A DNA stretch of 64,000 nt from JAPWJZ01 sp966211335 (GCA_966211335.1 CBIHNF010000001.1:248001-312000), one strand, 5' to 3'; shown: positions 16,794 to 25,593, counted from the first letter of the stretch. Translations and numbers: made by a program. The notes: generated from the letters alone by a model not told the origin.

Positions 16794-17834
16794 TTAAGGA
16801 CAGGGGTTTGCCGTCACGGCGTGGACGGCGTTGATATCGGCAATCACTTCCGGCGACAGCTGCAGCGGTGCAGCGGCAATATTGATCTTCAGCTGCTCCA
16901 TGGTCGTGGCACCGATGATGGTCGATGCCACAAACGGCTGCATCTGCACGAAGGCGAGCGCCATCTGCGTGACATCAAGCCCGTGCTTTTTCGCGACATC
17001 GATATAACCCGTCACCGCTTCATCAAGCCGCGGGCGCTTATAGCGGGAGACGCGCGCGTCAATCGCCCAGCGCGTGCCGGGCGGCACCTGACCGTTAAGG
17101 TATTTACCGCTGAGCGTTCCCGCGCCGAGCGGCGAATAGGCGAGCAGCCCCACCTGTTCCTGCAGGCAGACTTCAGCAAGGCCGATTTCAAACGTGCGGT
17201 TGAGGAGGTTATAGGCGTTCTGGATGGAAACGACCCGCGGCAGTTTTTTATGCTGCGCCAGCTGCAGATGCTTGGAAAGGCCCCAGGGCGTTTCATTGGA
17301 AACGCCGAAGTGGCGGATTTTGCCGGCCGCAACCAGCGCCTGCATCGCTTCCAGCGTTTCAAGAATAACATCGGCTTCGCGCGTCGTGACGGTCGTCTGG
17401 TCAAAGCCGAGCTTGCCGAAACTGTTGACGGGGCGCTGCGGCCAGTGCGTCTGATAAAGATCAATATAATCCGTCTGCAGGCGCTTGAGGCTCGCGTCCA
17501 CCGCCGCATCGATATTCGCTTTGTCCAGCCGCGCGTTGCCGCCGCGGATCCAGCCCATGCCGGGGCCGGCGACTTTGGTGGCGAGGATGACATGCGCGCG
17601 GCGGCCGGTTTTCTTGAACCAGTCGCCGATGATTTCTTCCGTTTTGCCTTGCGTTTCGGCTTTGGGCGGCACCGAATACATTTCGGCGGTGTCGATGAAG
17701 TTGACGCCGTGATTGAGCGCGTAATCGATCTGTGCGTGGCCTTCGGCGGCAGTGTTCTGCTGCCCCCATGTCATGGAGCCGAGGCAGATCTGGCTGACCT
17801 TGAGACCGGTCTGGCCGAGGGTATTGAGTTTCAT
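16794..17834 (-). CDS. aldo/keto reductase (Tas-like)
   Basis: A 346-aa NADPH-dependent oxidoreductase with a TIM-barrel fold. The catalytic tetrad is visible: Asp and Tyr in FIDTAEMYSVPP, Lys in LATKVAG and His in LYQTHWP. The length and the CLGSMTWGQQNT start fit the Tas subfamily. The substrate is unknown. It lies 7 nt after the tesA-like gene, in a minus-strand operon tesA-akr-thpR. Confidence 0.92.
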   Translation of the reverse strand: MKLNTLGQTGLKVSQICLGSMTWGQQNTAAEGHAQIDYALNHGVNFIDTAEMYSVPPKAETQGKTEEIIGDWFKKTGRRAHVILATKVAGPGMGWIRGGNARLDKANIDAAVDASLKRLQTDYIDLYQTHWPQRPVNSFGKLGFDQTTVTTREADVILETLEAMQALVAAGKIRHFGVSNETPWGLSKHLQLAQHKKLPRVVSIQNAYNLLNRTFEIGLAEVCLQEQVGLLAYSPLGAGTLSGKYLNGQVPPGTRWAIDARVSRYKRPRLDEAVTGYIDVAKKHGLDVTQMALAFVQMQPFVASTIIGATTMEQLKINIAAAPLQLSPEVIADINAVHAVTANPCP

Positions 17835-17841
17835 GGCAAGT

Positions 17842-18582
17842 CTACTTTTTCTGGAGGGTGGTGGAAGGCGGCGGCATGACCAGCAGGTCCGCCACCGTGG
17901 GAAGGATTTTTTCGACGATGATGCCGATACCTTCGGCGGTCGGGTGCACGCCGTCCGCCTGGTTCAGCTGCGTCTGCCCCGCAACACCGTCAAGGAAGAA
18001 GGGATAGTAGGCGGTGTGATAGCCGTCGGCGAGGTCCTTGTACATTTTCAAATAGGCCATGGCGTAATCAGGCCCCATGTTGGGGAAGGCGCGCATGCCG
18101 GCCAGCAGCACGGGGCGGTCGTAAGTTTTAAGAATATCCAGCATATGCCGCAAATTCTCCCGCGTCGACACAGGGTCGGTTGCGCGCAGCATGTCATTCG
18201 CGCCGAGCTCCAGAATAATATAGTCGGGCTTCGACTTCAGCGAATAGTTGAGGCGGCGGAGGCCCCCCGCGGTTGTTTCACCCGAAACGCCAGCGTTGAT
18301 GACGCGGATGTTGAGGCCTTCCTTCTTCAGCCGCGCTTCCAGCTGTGCCGGAAAACTCTCATTCGCGGCGAGGCCGTAGCCGGCCGAAAGCGAGTCGCCG
18401 AAGACGAGGATGGATTTAGCGGGTGCTTCTTCTGCCATGGGTGCTGCTGCGGGAATGGCGGCGGGAACCTCCGCCGCAAGGCTTGCGTTTACCACTGGCG
18501 AGAAAACCGCCATACTGAAAATGACCAAAACCACTGCGGCCGCCGCTGCCGCTTTTTGCGAGATATTCATCATGACATCCAT
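17842..18582 (-). CDS. tesA: periplasmic GDSL arylesterase/thioesterase (TesA-like)
   Basis: A 246-aa SGNH hydrolase. A signal peptide covers residues 1 to about 37. Block I is VFGDSLSAGYG, the block III Asn is in LELGANDMLRA, and the catalytic Asp/His is in ADGVHPTAEG. The order tesA divergent from ybbA-ybbP matches enterobacteria. The ATG at 18582 has AAGGGA just upstream. ATGs at 18573 and 18570 are alternatives. With 18582 the start region overlaps the divergent ybbA start, leaving no intergenic DNA. Confidence 0.88.
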   Translation of the reverse strand: MDVMMNISQKAAAAAAVVLVIFSMAVFSPVVNASLAAEVPAAIPAAAPMAEEAPAKSILVFGDSLSAGYGLAANESFPAQLEARLKKEGLNIRVINAGVSGETTAGGLRRLNYSLKSKPDYIILELGANDMLRATDPVSTRENLRHMLDILKTYDRPVLLAGMRAFPNMGPDYAMAYLKMYKDLADGYHTAYYPFFLDGVAGQTQLNQADGVHPTAEGIGIIVEKILPTVADLLVMPPPSTTLQKK

Positions 18583-19255
18583 TCTATCCCTTGACCGCGT
18601 CGATTTGAACCTGAAAAGCGAGGCGGGGGCGGTAAATATATTAAAGGCGGTCACCCTTGACTTACCGGCCGGCAAGACAGTCTCCATCATGGGGCCGTCC
18701 GGCTCCGGCAAAACGACATTGCTGATGGTGCTGGGGGGCCTCGAGAGCCCCACCAGCGGCAATGTTATGGTGGCCGGCACAAAGTTGAACGGCCTTTCGG
18801 AAGATGCGCTTGCCACCTTCCGCCGCGACAACATTGGCATTATCTTCCAGAATTTCCACCTGATCCCCACCATGACGGCGCTCGAGAATGTTGCCATTCC
18901 ACTGGAATTCGCCGGCGTTGCCGATGCCTTTGCAAAGGCGAAGACGGCGCTTGAATCCGTCGGGCTTGGCGCGCGCATCCGCCATTACCCGGGCCAGCTG
19001 TCGGGCGGGGAGCAGCAGCGCGTGGCAATTGCCCGTGCCTTTGTCACCACGCCGCGGCTTATTCTGGCGGATGAACCGACCGGTAACCTCGATGCCGAAA
19101 CCGGCGCCACCATTACGCGCATTCTGTTTGACCTGACTAAGCTGCACGGCACCACGCTGGTGCTGGTGACGCATGACGAAAAACTGGCCGACGCCTGCGA
19201 CATCACCGTGCATATCCGTGATGGGCGGATTGTGAACGATCAGGTGGCAGCGTGA
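18572..19255 (+). CDS. ybbA: ABC transporter ATPase (YbbA/LolD-like)
   Basis: A 227-aa ATPase. Walker A GPSGSGKT is at 41-48, the Q-loop is in IFQNFHLIP, the signature LSGGEQQR is at 143-150, and Walker B is LILADEP followed by the D-loop. It belongs to the MacB/LolD-type family, whose members pair with FtsX-like permeases. The next gene supplies such a permease and overlaps by 4 nt. The in-frame codons upstream of 18572 lie within the tesA signal-peptide region and are rejected as starts. Confidence 0.93.
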   Translation: MTSILSLDRVDLNLKSEAGAVNILKAVTLDLPAGKTVSIMGPSGSGKTTLLMVLGGLESPTSGNVMVAGTKLNGLSEDALATFRRDNIGIIFQNFHLIPTMTALENVAIPLEFAGVADAFAKAKTALESVGLGARIRHYPGQLSGGEQQRVAIARAFVTTPRLILADEPTGNLDAETGATITRILFDLTKLHGTTLVLVTHDEKLADACDITVHIRDGRIVNDQVAA

Positions 19256-21807
19256 ATAACTTCCCGCTCGCCCTCGCCTTTGCCCGCCGTGAATTGCGCG
19301 CGGGGCTGGAAGGCTTTTATGTTTTCATCGCCTGCCTTGTGCTGGGCGTGGGCGCGATTGCGGGCATCCAATCTTTAAGTCAAGGTCTTGTCGACAGCCT
19401 GCATTATGACGGCCGCTATATTCTGGGCGGCGACCTTGCCGTGCGCACGATGTATAAACCCGTGACGCCCGAGCAGATGGATTACTTGAAAAACACCTAC
19501 GGCCCCGTGACGACTGTGGTGCAGACGCGCGGCATGGCGCGCAACGCCGGCGGCGACAAGGCCGCGATGGTGGAGATCAAGGCGATTGACGGTACTTATC
19601 CGCTGTATGGCCGCATGGAATTCAGCGATGCGGCGGGACAGCCGCTGGAAGTTGCGCCGCCCGCGCTGGTGGCGCTGAACAACGGCGTTTACGGCGCGGC
19701 GGTGGAGAAGGAAGCGCTGTACCGCCTGGGCGCGAAGCTGGGCGATACCATTATGGTCGGCAAACAGGCGTTTTTGCTGAAGGCCGTGATTACGAAGGAA
19801 CCCGACCGTCTCAGTTCCATGGGCTATAACCTTGCGCCGCGCTTGCTGGTTTCGGAAGCCGCACTGGAAAACACCGGCCTTGTCGTGACCGGCAGCCAGA
19901 TTTACTACGACCAGCGCGTGTATATGCCGAAGGCCAAAAGCCAGAAGGAGCTGGAGGCGGCGGCAGATGTGATTCAAAAGAAATACCCTGCGGCGAGCTT
20001 CCGCATTCGCAATAGCTTCAACGCTTCGCCGCGCGTCGAGGAGATTATCGGCAAGCTGGGCTTTTTCCTGACGCTGATTGGCCTCACGACTTTGCTGGTG
20101 GGCGGCGTTGGCATTTCAAATGCCGTGCGCGGCTATCTTGATACCAAACTGTCGCACATCGCGACCTTGAAGTGCCTTGGCGCATCCGGCAATTTTGTAC
20201 TGCAGGTGTATTTGCTGCTGATGCTGGCGCTGTCATCGCTTGGCATTATCATCGGCCTTGGGCTTGGCTATACGGTGGCGCAATTTGCCGGGCATTTGCT
20301 GACGGCGAAATTCGCGCTATCTGATCGTGTCGAGGCCTACCCCGGCATTCTGGCCATGGCGGCGGGCTTTGGCTTTTTAACCGCGCTTGCTTTCTCGCTC
20401 TGGCCCCTGGGGCGCGCGGCGCTGGTGAAGCCGGCGGATCTCTTCCGCGACCGGATATTCCCGAGCGGTAAACGCCCGGGATCAGGCGTGGTCACCGCGA
20501 CATCAACAGCGGCCGTGATGCTGGCCGCGCTGGCGGTGGTGACGGCGCCGGATACGCGCTTTGCGATCTGGTTCGTCTGCGCGGCCGTGATTGTGTTTGG
20601 CGTGTTTTATCTGGCCGCCGGTGCGGTGCGCGCGGCGTTGCGCCGCCTGCCGGTGCCGAAAATGCCGGAAGCGCGTATGGCAATTGCAAACCTGTTCCGC
20701 CCCGGCAATGTGACGACCAGTGTTGTCCTCTCCCTCGGCCTTGGCCTGACGGTGCTGATTGCGATTGCGCAGGTGCAGTATAATTTTTCCCGCCTGATCG
20801 GGGATGATATTGCGGCGGATGCGCCTTCCTTCTTCTTCCTCGATATTCAGGGCGATCAGAAGGAGGCTTTTGCTGCGCTGGTGAACAGCCATGCTTCCGC
20901 CCGCAACCTGCAGCTGACGCCGTCGCTGCGCGGCCGCATTACGGAGGTGAACGGCAAACCGGCTGAAACGGCAGTGGTCGACAAAAGCCATGACTGGGTC
21001 GTCAAATCAGACCGCGGCTTCACTTACATGGCGCTGCCGCCTCCCAAAGCCGGGATTATCGAGGGCAAGTGGTGGCCCGCCGATTACAAGGGGCCGCCCC
21101 TTGTCTCCATCGCGACGGATGTGGGCAAGGCCTTTGGCATTGGCGTCGGCGATAAAATCACCGTGAATATTCTTGGCGTCGATACCACGGCGACGGTCGC
21201 CAATGTGCGCGACATTGACTGGACAAGCTTTACCATGAACTTCGCCATCACCTTCGCCCCCGGCGCGCTTGAAGATGCGCCGGCGAGCTGGCTGGCGACG
21301 GTGATTATTGCGCCGGAAGACGAAGAACCGCTGCAGGCGGCACTCGCCAAAGACTTCCCCAATATCACCAGCATCCGTGTGCGTGACGCGCTGGCAACGG
21401 CGGGTACGCTTCTTGAAGCGGTGGGGCAAGCGGTGCGCATTTCCGCGGGCGTGACGCTGCTCGCAGGCATTCTTGTCTTGGCGGGCGGGGTTGCGGCGGC
21501 GCGGCGGCGGCATGTGTATGACGCAGTGATTTTGAAGGTGCTGGGCGCGACGCGCGCGCGGGTTTTGAAAACCTTTTTGCTTGAATACGGCATCCTCGGC
21601 CTGATCACCGTTTTCATTGCGGCGTTTTTAGGCACGCTGGGCGCTTACGGCGTCATCCGCTTTGTGATGGAGCTGACGTGGAAGTTCAGCTGGCTGGCGC
21701 TGGCTGCCGTGATCGCCCTCAGTCTGTTTACAACGTTAATAACAGGCTTCCTCGGCACCGCCGCCGCGCTGCGGCAGAAGCCCGCGCCGTACCTGCGGAA
21801 TCAATAA
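19252..21807 (+). CDS. ybbP: FtsX-like ABC transporter permease (YbbP-like)
   Basis: An 851-aa inner-membrane protein. It has an N-terminal membrane helix (about 22-42), a large periplasmic domain, three helices near 265-395 with the FtsX pattern, a central hydrophobic block near 415-510, a second periplasmic domain, and three final helices. That doubled FtsX arrangement is typical of YbbP. GTG at 19252 overlaps the ybbA stop (GTGA). It probably works with YbbA and, by linkage, TesA. The cargo is unknown. Confidence 0.92.
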   Translation: MNNFPLALAFARRELRAGLEGFYVFIACLVLGVGAIAGIQSLSQGLVDSLHYDGRYILGGDLAVRTMYKPVTPEQMDYLKNTYGPVTTVVQTRGMARNAGGDKAAMVEIKAIDGTYPLYGRMEFSDAAGQPLEVAPPALVALNNGVYGAAVEKEALYRLGAKLGDTIMVGKQAFLLKAVITKEPDRLSSMGYNLAPRLLVSEAALENTGLVVTGSQIYYDQRVYMPKAKSQKELEAAADVIQKKYPAASFRIRNSFNASPRVEEIIGKLGFFLTLIGLTTLLVGGVGISNAVRGYLDTKLSHIATLKCLGASGNFVLQVYLLLMLALSSLGIIIGLGLGYTVAQFAGHLLTAKFALSDRVEAYPGILAMAAGFGFLTALAFSLWPLGRAALVKPADLFRDRIFPSGKRPGSGVVTATSTAAVMLAALAVVTAPDTRFAIWFVCAAVIVFGVFYLAAGAVRAALRRLPVPKMPEARMAIANLFRPGNVTTSVVLSLGLGLTVLIAIAQVQYNFSRLIGDDIAADAPSFFFLDIQGDQKEAFAALVNSHASARNLQLTPSLRGRITEVNGKPAETAVVDKSHDWVVKSDRGFTYMALPPPKAGIIEGKWWPADYKGPPLVSIATDVGKAFGIGVGDKITVNILGVDTTATVANVRDIDWTSFTMNFAITFAPGALEDAPASWLATVIIAPEDEEPLQAALAKDFPNITSIRVRDALATAGTLLEAVGQAVRISAGVTLLAGILVLAGGVAAARRRHVYDAVILKVLGATRARVLKTFLLEYGILGLITVFIAAFLGTLGAYGVIRFVMELTWKFSWLALAAVIALSLFTTLITGFLGTAAALRQKPAPYLRNQ

Positions 21808-21906
21808 CTTAGCGATATTGATAGCGTTTGCCGCCGCGCTATATAGTATAATGGACTTATGAAGGGGCGACACTTCGCCCGTTTGAGCAATAAAAGGAAT
21901 AAACAA

Positions 21907-22626
21907 ATGTCTTACGACCCGATCCAGCAACCGATTTCCGCACGCGCCGATGCCCGTGTCATCGACGCCGGATTGCAGGCGCATATGCGCAGCGTCTACA
22001 ACACGATGTGCTACGGCCTTGTGATTACCGCAGGCGTCGCCTATGCGGTGGCGCATATCGAGCCGTTGTTCAATTTCGTGTTTAATACGCCCTTCATTTT
22101 CGTTGCCATGTTCGCGCCGCTTCTCTTCCTGTCTTTCGGCCTCTCCGAGCGGCGCGTCGCCGGCATGACGGCTGACAAAGCCCGTTCCTTGTTTCTGCTT
22201 TTCTCGGTCGTCATGGGCGTTTCCTTCTCGGCATTTTTTGTCGCCTACACGGGCGCAAGCCTGGCGCGCGGCTTCGTCGTAACCTCCGGCACCTTCGCTG
22301 CGATGAGCCTTTACGGCTATACGACCAAGCGCGACCTGACCTCCATGGCCTCTTTTCTTTTCATGGGGTTGATTGGCGTTGTTTTTGCGCTGATCGTGAA
22401 CATATGGCTGCAGTCCGCAATGCTTGATTTTGTTGTCTGCTCGATCGCTGTCATCGTCTTCACCGGCCTTACCGCATGGCACACGCAGATGATCAAGGAA
22501 GCCTATGCTGAAAATGCCGGGCGCGAGGCGAACGAGAAGCTCGCCACCATGGGCGCCCTTCGCCTCTACATGAGCTTCATCAACCTCTTCCAGTTCATCA
22601 TGCGCCTCATGAACCAGCGTAATTAA
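21907..22626 (+). CDS. Bax inhibitor-1/YccA family membrane protein
   Basis: A 239-aa inner-membrane protein with seven hydrophobic segments after a short cytoplasmic N-terminus. The ARVIDAGLQAHMRSVYNTMC start and the C-terminal GALRLYMSFINLFQFIMRLM match bacterial BI-1 proteins. AAGGAAT precedes the ATG at 21907. The upstream ATG at 21859 would add 16 polar residues without homology. A strong terminator follows. BI-1 proteins are implicated in ion leak and membrane-protease control. Confidence 0.93.
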   Translation: MSYDPIQQPISARADARVIDAGLQAHMRSVYNTMCYGLVITAGVAYAVAHIEPLFNFVFNTPFIFVAMFAPLLFLSFGLSERRVAGMTADKARSLFLLFSVVMGVSFSAFFVAYTGASLARGFVVTSGTFAAMSLYGYTTKRDLTSMASFLFMGLIGVVFALIVNIWLQSAMLDFVVCSIAVIVFTGLTAWHTQMIKEAYAENAGREANEKLATMGALRLYMSFINLFQFIMRLMNQRN

Positions 22627-22641
22627 CTTTCAACCGCTTCC

Positions 22642-22674
22642 AAAAACCCCGCCCTCAAAAAGCGGGGTTTTTTC
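22642..22674 (+). terminator. intrinsic terminator after the BI-1 gene
   Basis: AAACCCCGC (22644-22652) pairs with GCGGGGTTT (22662-22670), followed by T4. A clear Rho-independent terminator. Confidence 0.88.
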
Positions 22675-22749
22675 TTGTCCAAAACCTACCTAAACCATTG
22701 CGACCAAGGGCGAATTTCCGTTGTTGCGAGCGATTCGCACTAAAACCCC

Positions 22750-22778
22750 TTGTATCTCTCCCCCCATCCGACTATCTT
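22750..22778 (+). promoter_or_regulatory. candidate promoter for tRNA-Ala
   Basis: TTGTAT (22750-22755), a 17-nt C-rich spacer and TATCTT (22773-22778) give a plausible sigma70 promoter about 40 nt upstream of the tRNA. A GCGAAT/ATTCGC repeat lies just upstream of it. Confidence 0.5.
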
Positions 22779-22820
22779 GCACCATCTTTCCGGATTCTCC
22801 CGCCGGCCAAAGTCTAACGG

Positions 22821-22896
22821 GGGCCCGTAGCTCAGCTGGGAGAGCGCCTGCATGGCATGCAGGAGGTCGTCGGTTCGATCCCGATCGGGTCCACCA
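22821..22896 (+). tRNA. tRNA-Ala (GGC)
   Basis: A 76-nt cloverleaf. Acceptor GGGCCCG pairs with CGGGTCC (one G-U). The anticodon stem CCTGC/GCAGG encloses ATGGCAT, giving anticodon GGC. The T-loop is TTCGATC. The 3' CCA is encoded at 22894-22896. It decodes GCC and GCU alanine codons. Confidence 0.97.
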
Positions 22897-23063
22897 AATC
22901 CACAACAACCTCTACGACACGCCAGATAACGGTATATAGTGGCGAGCTAAAATAATTGCACTGACGTTTGGGCGCTCATAGCAATACGAAACATATGCGA
23001 GCACCAACCCAACATTCACGCTTTTATAATTGAGCCGAAATTCGCATTACAGGAAAGTCCGCC

Positions 23064-23705
23064 ATGCAAAAAACGATCTTGTTCCTTTTTCTTATTTCCG
23101 TGACAGCTTTGGCAGCCTGCGCCGTCGGCCCCAATTATGTGACACATGATAAAAGTAAGCCTGTAGCAACTGTGATCATGCCTGTGTTCTATGTCGAAGC
23201 GGCTCCCTATAAAAGCATCACGGGCCGCACCGGCGTACAGGTGAAAAAGTACTTTGTATCGACAGTCTTTCAAAACCGGGAGACCGGCGAAAAAATGACG
23301 ACCGGCCTGACGATGGGCAGCCGCTACAATACGCCGGTTTACATGGCTTCCAACTTCGCGCCGGGGCGGTATGATTTGGTTTCTTTTACCATTGGCGGCA
23401 GGCCGAAAAATTATGACGGGGAAAAGTGCGGCCGAATTGGGTTTGAGGCCGGTTCCGGCGATACCATTATCCTGAAAGGCGTGAAGCCCGCCGCCATTAC
23501 GACCCAAGGCTTATTCAAAGCACGATGGGTTTCGCTTATTTCGTTTGAAACCATGCCCAAAGACATGATGGCGACGATAAAAACGGACCATCCCGGTCTT
23601 GACCCCCGTCGTACGCGCGTGATCGCGCCCGTCAGCGACAATCCGGCAGCATTTACAAAATGCGTTGAGGAAACGGCCCCTAAGTTTTCTACTTTGATGG
23701 ATTGA
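23064..23705 (+). CDS. putative lipoprotein, unknown function
   Basis: A 213-aa secreted protein. The signal peptide ends with the lipobox LAAC (Cys19), followed by AVGPNYV, which is typical of outer-membrane-sorted lipoproteins. The mature part is probably beta-rich, with APGRYDLVSFTIGG and GSGDTIILKGVKP resembling a DUF2846-like surface. AGGAAAG lies upstream of the ATG. It stands alone downstream of tRNA-Ala in a region of lower GC. I cannot assign a function. Confidence 0.75.
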   Translation: MQKTILFLFLISVTALAACAVGPNYVTHDKSKPVATVIMPVFYVEAAPYKSITGRTGVQVKKYFVSTVFQNRETGEKMTTGLTMGSRYNTPVYMASNFAPGRYDLVSFTIGGRPKNYDGEKCGRIGFEAGSGDTIILKGVKPAAITTQGLFKARWVSLISFETMPKDMMATIKTDHPGLDPRRTRVIAPVSDNPAAFTKCVEETAPKFSTLMD

Positions 23706-23786
23706 GAAGCGTTAAACATTGCTGATGATTAAAGCAGTATTAATAATTGCTTTAATCTAAAATTGCACAGAGCTCGGCGTCTGTGA

Positions 23787-24113
23787 TCAATGCTGGTATC
23801 CCTGATACCACTCTACCTCTTCCGGCGCGGGTCTGGCGCCGCCGTCGAAGACGCGGCCGTCCTTCAGGCGGTACCATACGCCGCGGCCGTAGCCGTGGCG
23901 GCGTTGGTAGACGGTCATCACATCTTCCGCCTTGAAGCCGTAAAATTCCTCCGCCGTACGTGCGGCGATTTTGCCGCTGCGCTTGCGGAAGCAGGCATCC
24001 ATCGTCTGCTGCACGATGTCGAGCAGGTGGTCGGGCGTAAGGCTGCGTTCCTGATGTGGCTTGAAAGTCATCGAAAGTTTCTCTGTCGGCGTTTTAGCGT
24101 CCTGCTGATTCAT
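23787..24113 (-). CDS. hypothetical protein (108 aa)
   Basis: A small soluble protein of unknown family. It has an N-terminal helical half (LTPDHLLDIVQQTMDACFRK) and a C-terminal half rich in Tyr, Arg and Gly (VYQRRHGYGRGVWYRLKDGR). I choose the ATG at 24113. The frame is open up to an ATG at 24251, but that part is not protein-like and would run close to the divergent microprotein. The ribosome-binding site is weak. Confidence 0.55.
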   Translation of the reverse strand: MNQQDAKTPTEKLSMTFKPHQERSLTPDHLLDIVQQTMDACFRKRSGKIAARTAEEFYGFKAEDVMTVYQRRHGYGRGVWYRLKDGRVFDGGARPAPEEVEWYQGYQH

Positions 24114-24296
24114 AGCAACCGCCGCCTCGGGCAGGCAACTCAATAATTCACCATATTCGCGATCAACCCCGATATCAGAGCGCAAATCACTGAAATGGAA
24201 CGATTGTGGCCGGTCAAACGTTTGTTTGCCGGACGCCCTGCCGCTTCTCACGGCAGAGCTATTTTAAACACTGCAACCCGTAAGAAGGCTCCAAAC

Positions 24297-24374
24297 ATGA
24301 ACCAAGTTATTTATCTCGTCGGTCTTATCGTCGTCGTCATGGCGATCCTGTCGTTCGTCGGCATTCACGTTTGA
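24297..24374 (+). CDS. 25-residue single-span membrane microprotein
   Basis: The ORF encodes MNQVIYLVGLIVVVMAILSF plus VGIHV. AGAAGG lies upstream at workable spacing and the stop is 18 nt before the next gene. The sequence is one transmembrane helix with almost no extramembrane residues. I recall similar short proteins in Rhizobiales next to small membrane proteins, but have not checked this. It probably works with or regulates the product of 24393. Confidence 0.7.
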   Translation: MNQVIYLVGLIVVVMAILSFVGIHV

Positions 24375-24392
24375 TCGAAGGAATTAAAATTC

Positions 24393-24962
24393 ATGGACAA
24401 CAATAACCAGACACCCTCATCGTATATCGAATGGGGCTCGATCGCAGCTGGCGCGATGCTCGCGCTTGCGATTTCTCTCGTCATGCTCCAATTTGGCGCG
24501 GCGGTCGGCATTTCCGATTTCGACTATATGCGCACCAATATTCCGACACGAGAGCAGATGATTGGCGGCGGCGTTTACGTTCTCATCATCCAGCTGCTGG
24601 CCTTTACGCTGGGCGGCTATGTTGCGGGCCGCATGCGCGCGCCGGTGACGAATAACCCGACACATGAGCGCGAAGTGCGCGACGGCATCCATGGCCTGAT
24701 GGTCTGGGCGACCGGAACCGTGCTGGTGGGGGTTGCCGTTTTCACGGCGACTTACTTAAGCCGCTATGGCGTCAGCCAGGCTGATCAGGACCTTGCAAAA
24801 GACATCCTCCAGCAACGCCACACCATTTCCGTCATCCTTGCCTTCTCGGCAGGCGCAACGTCACTGGTGGCAGCGGTTTCTGCCTTTGCTGCAGCGATGA
24901 AAGGCGGCGAACACCGCGACAATATGGTGGACCACAGCCGCCAGATTTCTTTCCGCCGCTAA
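24393..24962 (+). CDS. small polytopic membrane protein, unknown function
   Basis: A 189-aa inner-membrane protein with about four hydrophobic segments: near 14-36 (IAAGAMLALAISLVMLQFG), 58-80 (YVLIIQLLAFTLGGYVAG), 103-123 (MVWATGTVLVGVAVFTATYL) and 146-167 (ISVILAFSAGATSLVAAVSA). The GGYVAGRMR motif follows the second helix. AAGGAA precedes the ATG. It forms a unit with the upstream microprotein and ends at a strong terminator. No function is known to me. Confidence 0.82.
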   Translation: MDNNNQTPSSYIEWGSIAAGAMLALAISLVMLQFGAAVGISDFDYMRTNIPTREQMIGGGVYVLIIQLLAFTLGGYVAGRMRAPVTNNPTHEREVRDGIHGLMVWATGTVLVGVAVFTATYLSRYGVSQADQDLAKDILQQRHTISVILAFSAGATSLVAAVSAFAAAMKGGEHRDNMVDHSRQISFRR

Positions 24963-24975
24963 TATCTTAGTAATC

Positions 24976-25008
24976 AAAAAGGCCGGTGCCAAAAGCGCCG
25001 GCCTTTTT
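24976..25008 (+). terminator. bidirectional intrinsic terminator
   Basis: AAAAAGGCCGG (24976-24986) pairs with CCGGCCTTTTT (24998-25008). It separates the convergent membrane protein gene and ogt and can serve both. Confidence 0.88.
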
Positions 25009-25009
25009 C

Positions 25010-25492
25010 TTATGGACGTTTTTCAATATCCAGCAGGCAGGCCTTGGCCTCGAGCCCGCCGGCAAAACCGGTGAGTTTGCCGTTGCTGCCGATAACACGA
25101 TGGCAGGGTGCGATGATGGAGAGGGGGTTTTTACCATTGGCGGCGCCGACCGCGCGCGTCGCTTTCGGCCGGCCGATCTGCTTTGCGATCTCGGCATAGC
25201 TGCGCGTTTCACCGAAAGGAATGGTGAGCAGCGCACCCCACACCTCCCGCTGGAAGGGCGTTCCCTTGGCATCAAGCGGCAGGTCGAACTTCTGCAGCTT
25301 GCCGGCGAAGTAGTCTTTCAACTGTGCTTCCGCTTTCAGCAGCAGCGGGTGTTTTTCATCTCTCTCGCGCGGCTGCAGGCGCACGCGCATGGGGTTGTCG
25401 TTCTCCCACAGAATGGCGGCTATGCCCCTGTCACTTGCGATCAGCGTCAGCTCGCCAACGGGTGACGGCATGGTTTTGTAAAAATATGTCAT
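25010..25492 (-). CDS. ogt: methylated-DNA-[protein]-cysteine S-methyltransferase
   Basis: A 160-aa O6-alkylguanine-DNA alkyltransferase. The acceptor motif PCHRV is at 129-133 (Cys130). The helix-turn-helix region has PFGETRSYAEIAKQIGRPKA and the ATRAVGAANGKNP segment. It is a single-domain Ogt type. The ATG at 25492 has AAGGAG about 12 nt upstream, slightly long. It is transcribed divergently from ada-alkA and the two share an inverted repeat, which suggests joint control of alkylation repair. Confidence 0.95.
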   Translation of the reverse strand: MTYFYKTMPSPVGELTLIASDRGIAAILWENDNPMRVRLQPRERDEKHPLLLKAEAQLKDYFAGKLQKFDLPLDAKGTPFQREVWGALLTIPFGETRSYAEIAKQIGRPKATRAVGAANGKNPLSIIAPCHRVIGSNGKLTGFAGGLEAKACLLDIEKRP

Positions 25493-25545
25493 CTGGTATA
25501 CGAACTCCTTTCCGCCAACATAGGTCCCCCGAGGGATAAAACACG

Positions 25546-25593
25546 CCATTTTCGGACATGGCGGCGGGCTGCTGCAGCGATGTCCGGAAATGG
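25546..25593. promoter_or_regulatory. 14-bp inverted repeat between ogt and ada-alkA
   Basis: CCATTTTCGGACAT (25546-25559) and ATGTCCGGAAATGG (25580-25593) are inverted copies with one mismatch, separated by 20 nt. They sit upstream of both divergent genes. A TATATAA stretch follows near 25617, just ahead of the Ada-AlkA ATG. The repeat could be an operator for the Ada half of the neighbouring protein. That is an inference. Confidence 0.5.

Noticed and set aside
16821..17879. 352-codon plus-strand open frame opposite the aldo/keto reductase
   Set aside because: Shadow of a well-supported gene. The translation is rich in Arg, His and Gly and has no ribosome-binding site.
22721..22939. Open frames across the tRNA-Ala gene on both strands
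   Set aside because: The cloverleaf explains these bases. A short protein there would be an artefact.
22897..24290. Possible genomic island next to tRNA-Ala
   Set aside because: GC is somewhat lower, but there is no integrase, no repeat of the tRNA 3' end that I can find, and no mobile genes.
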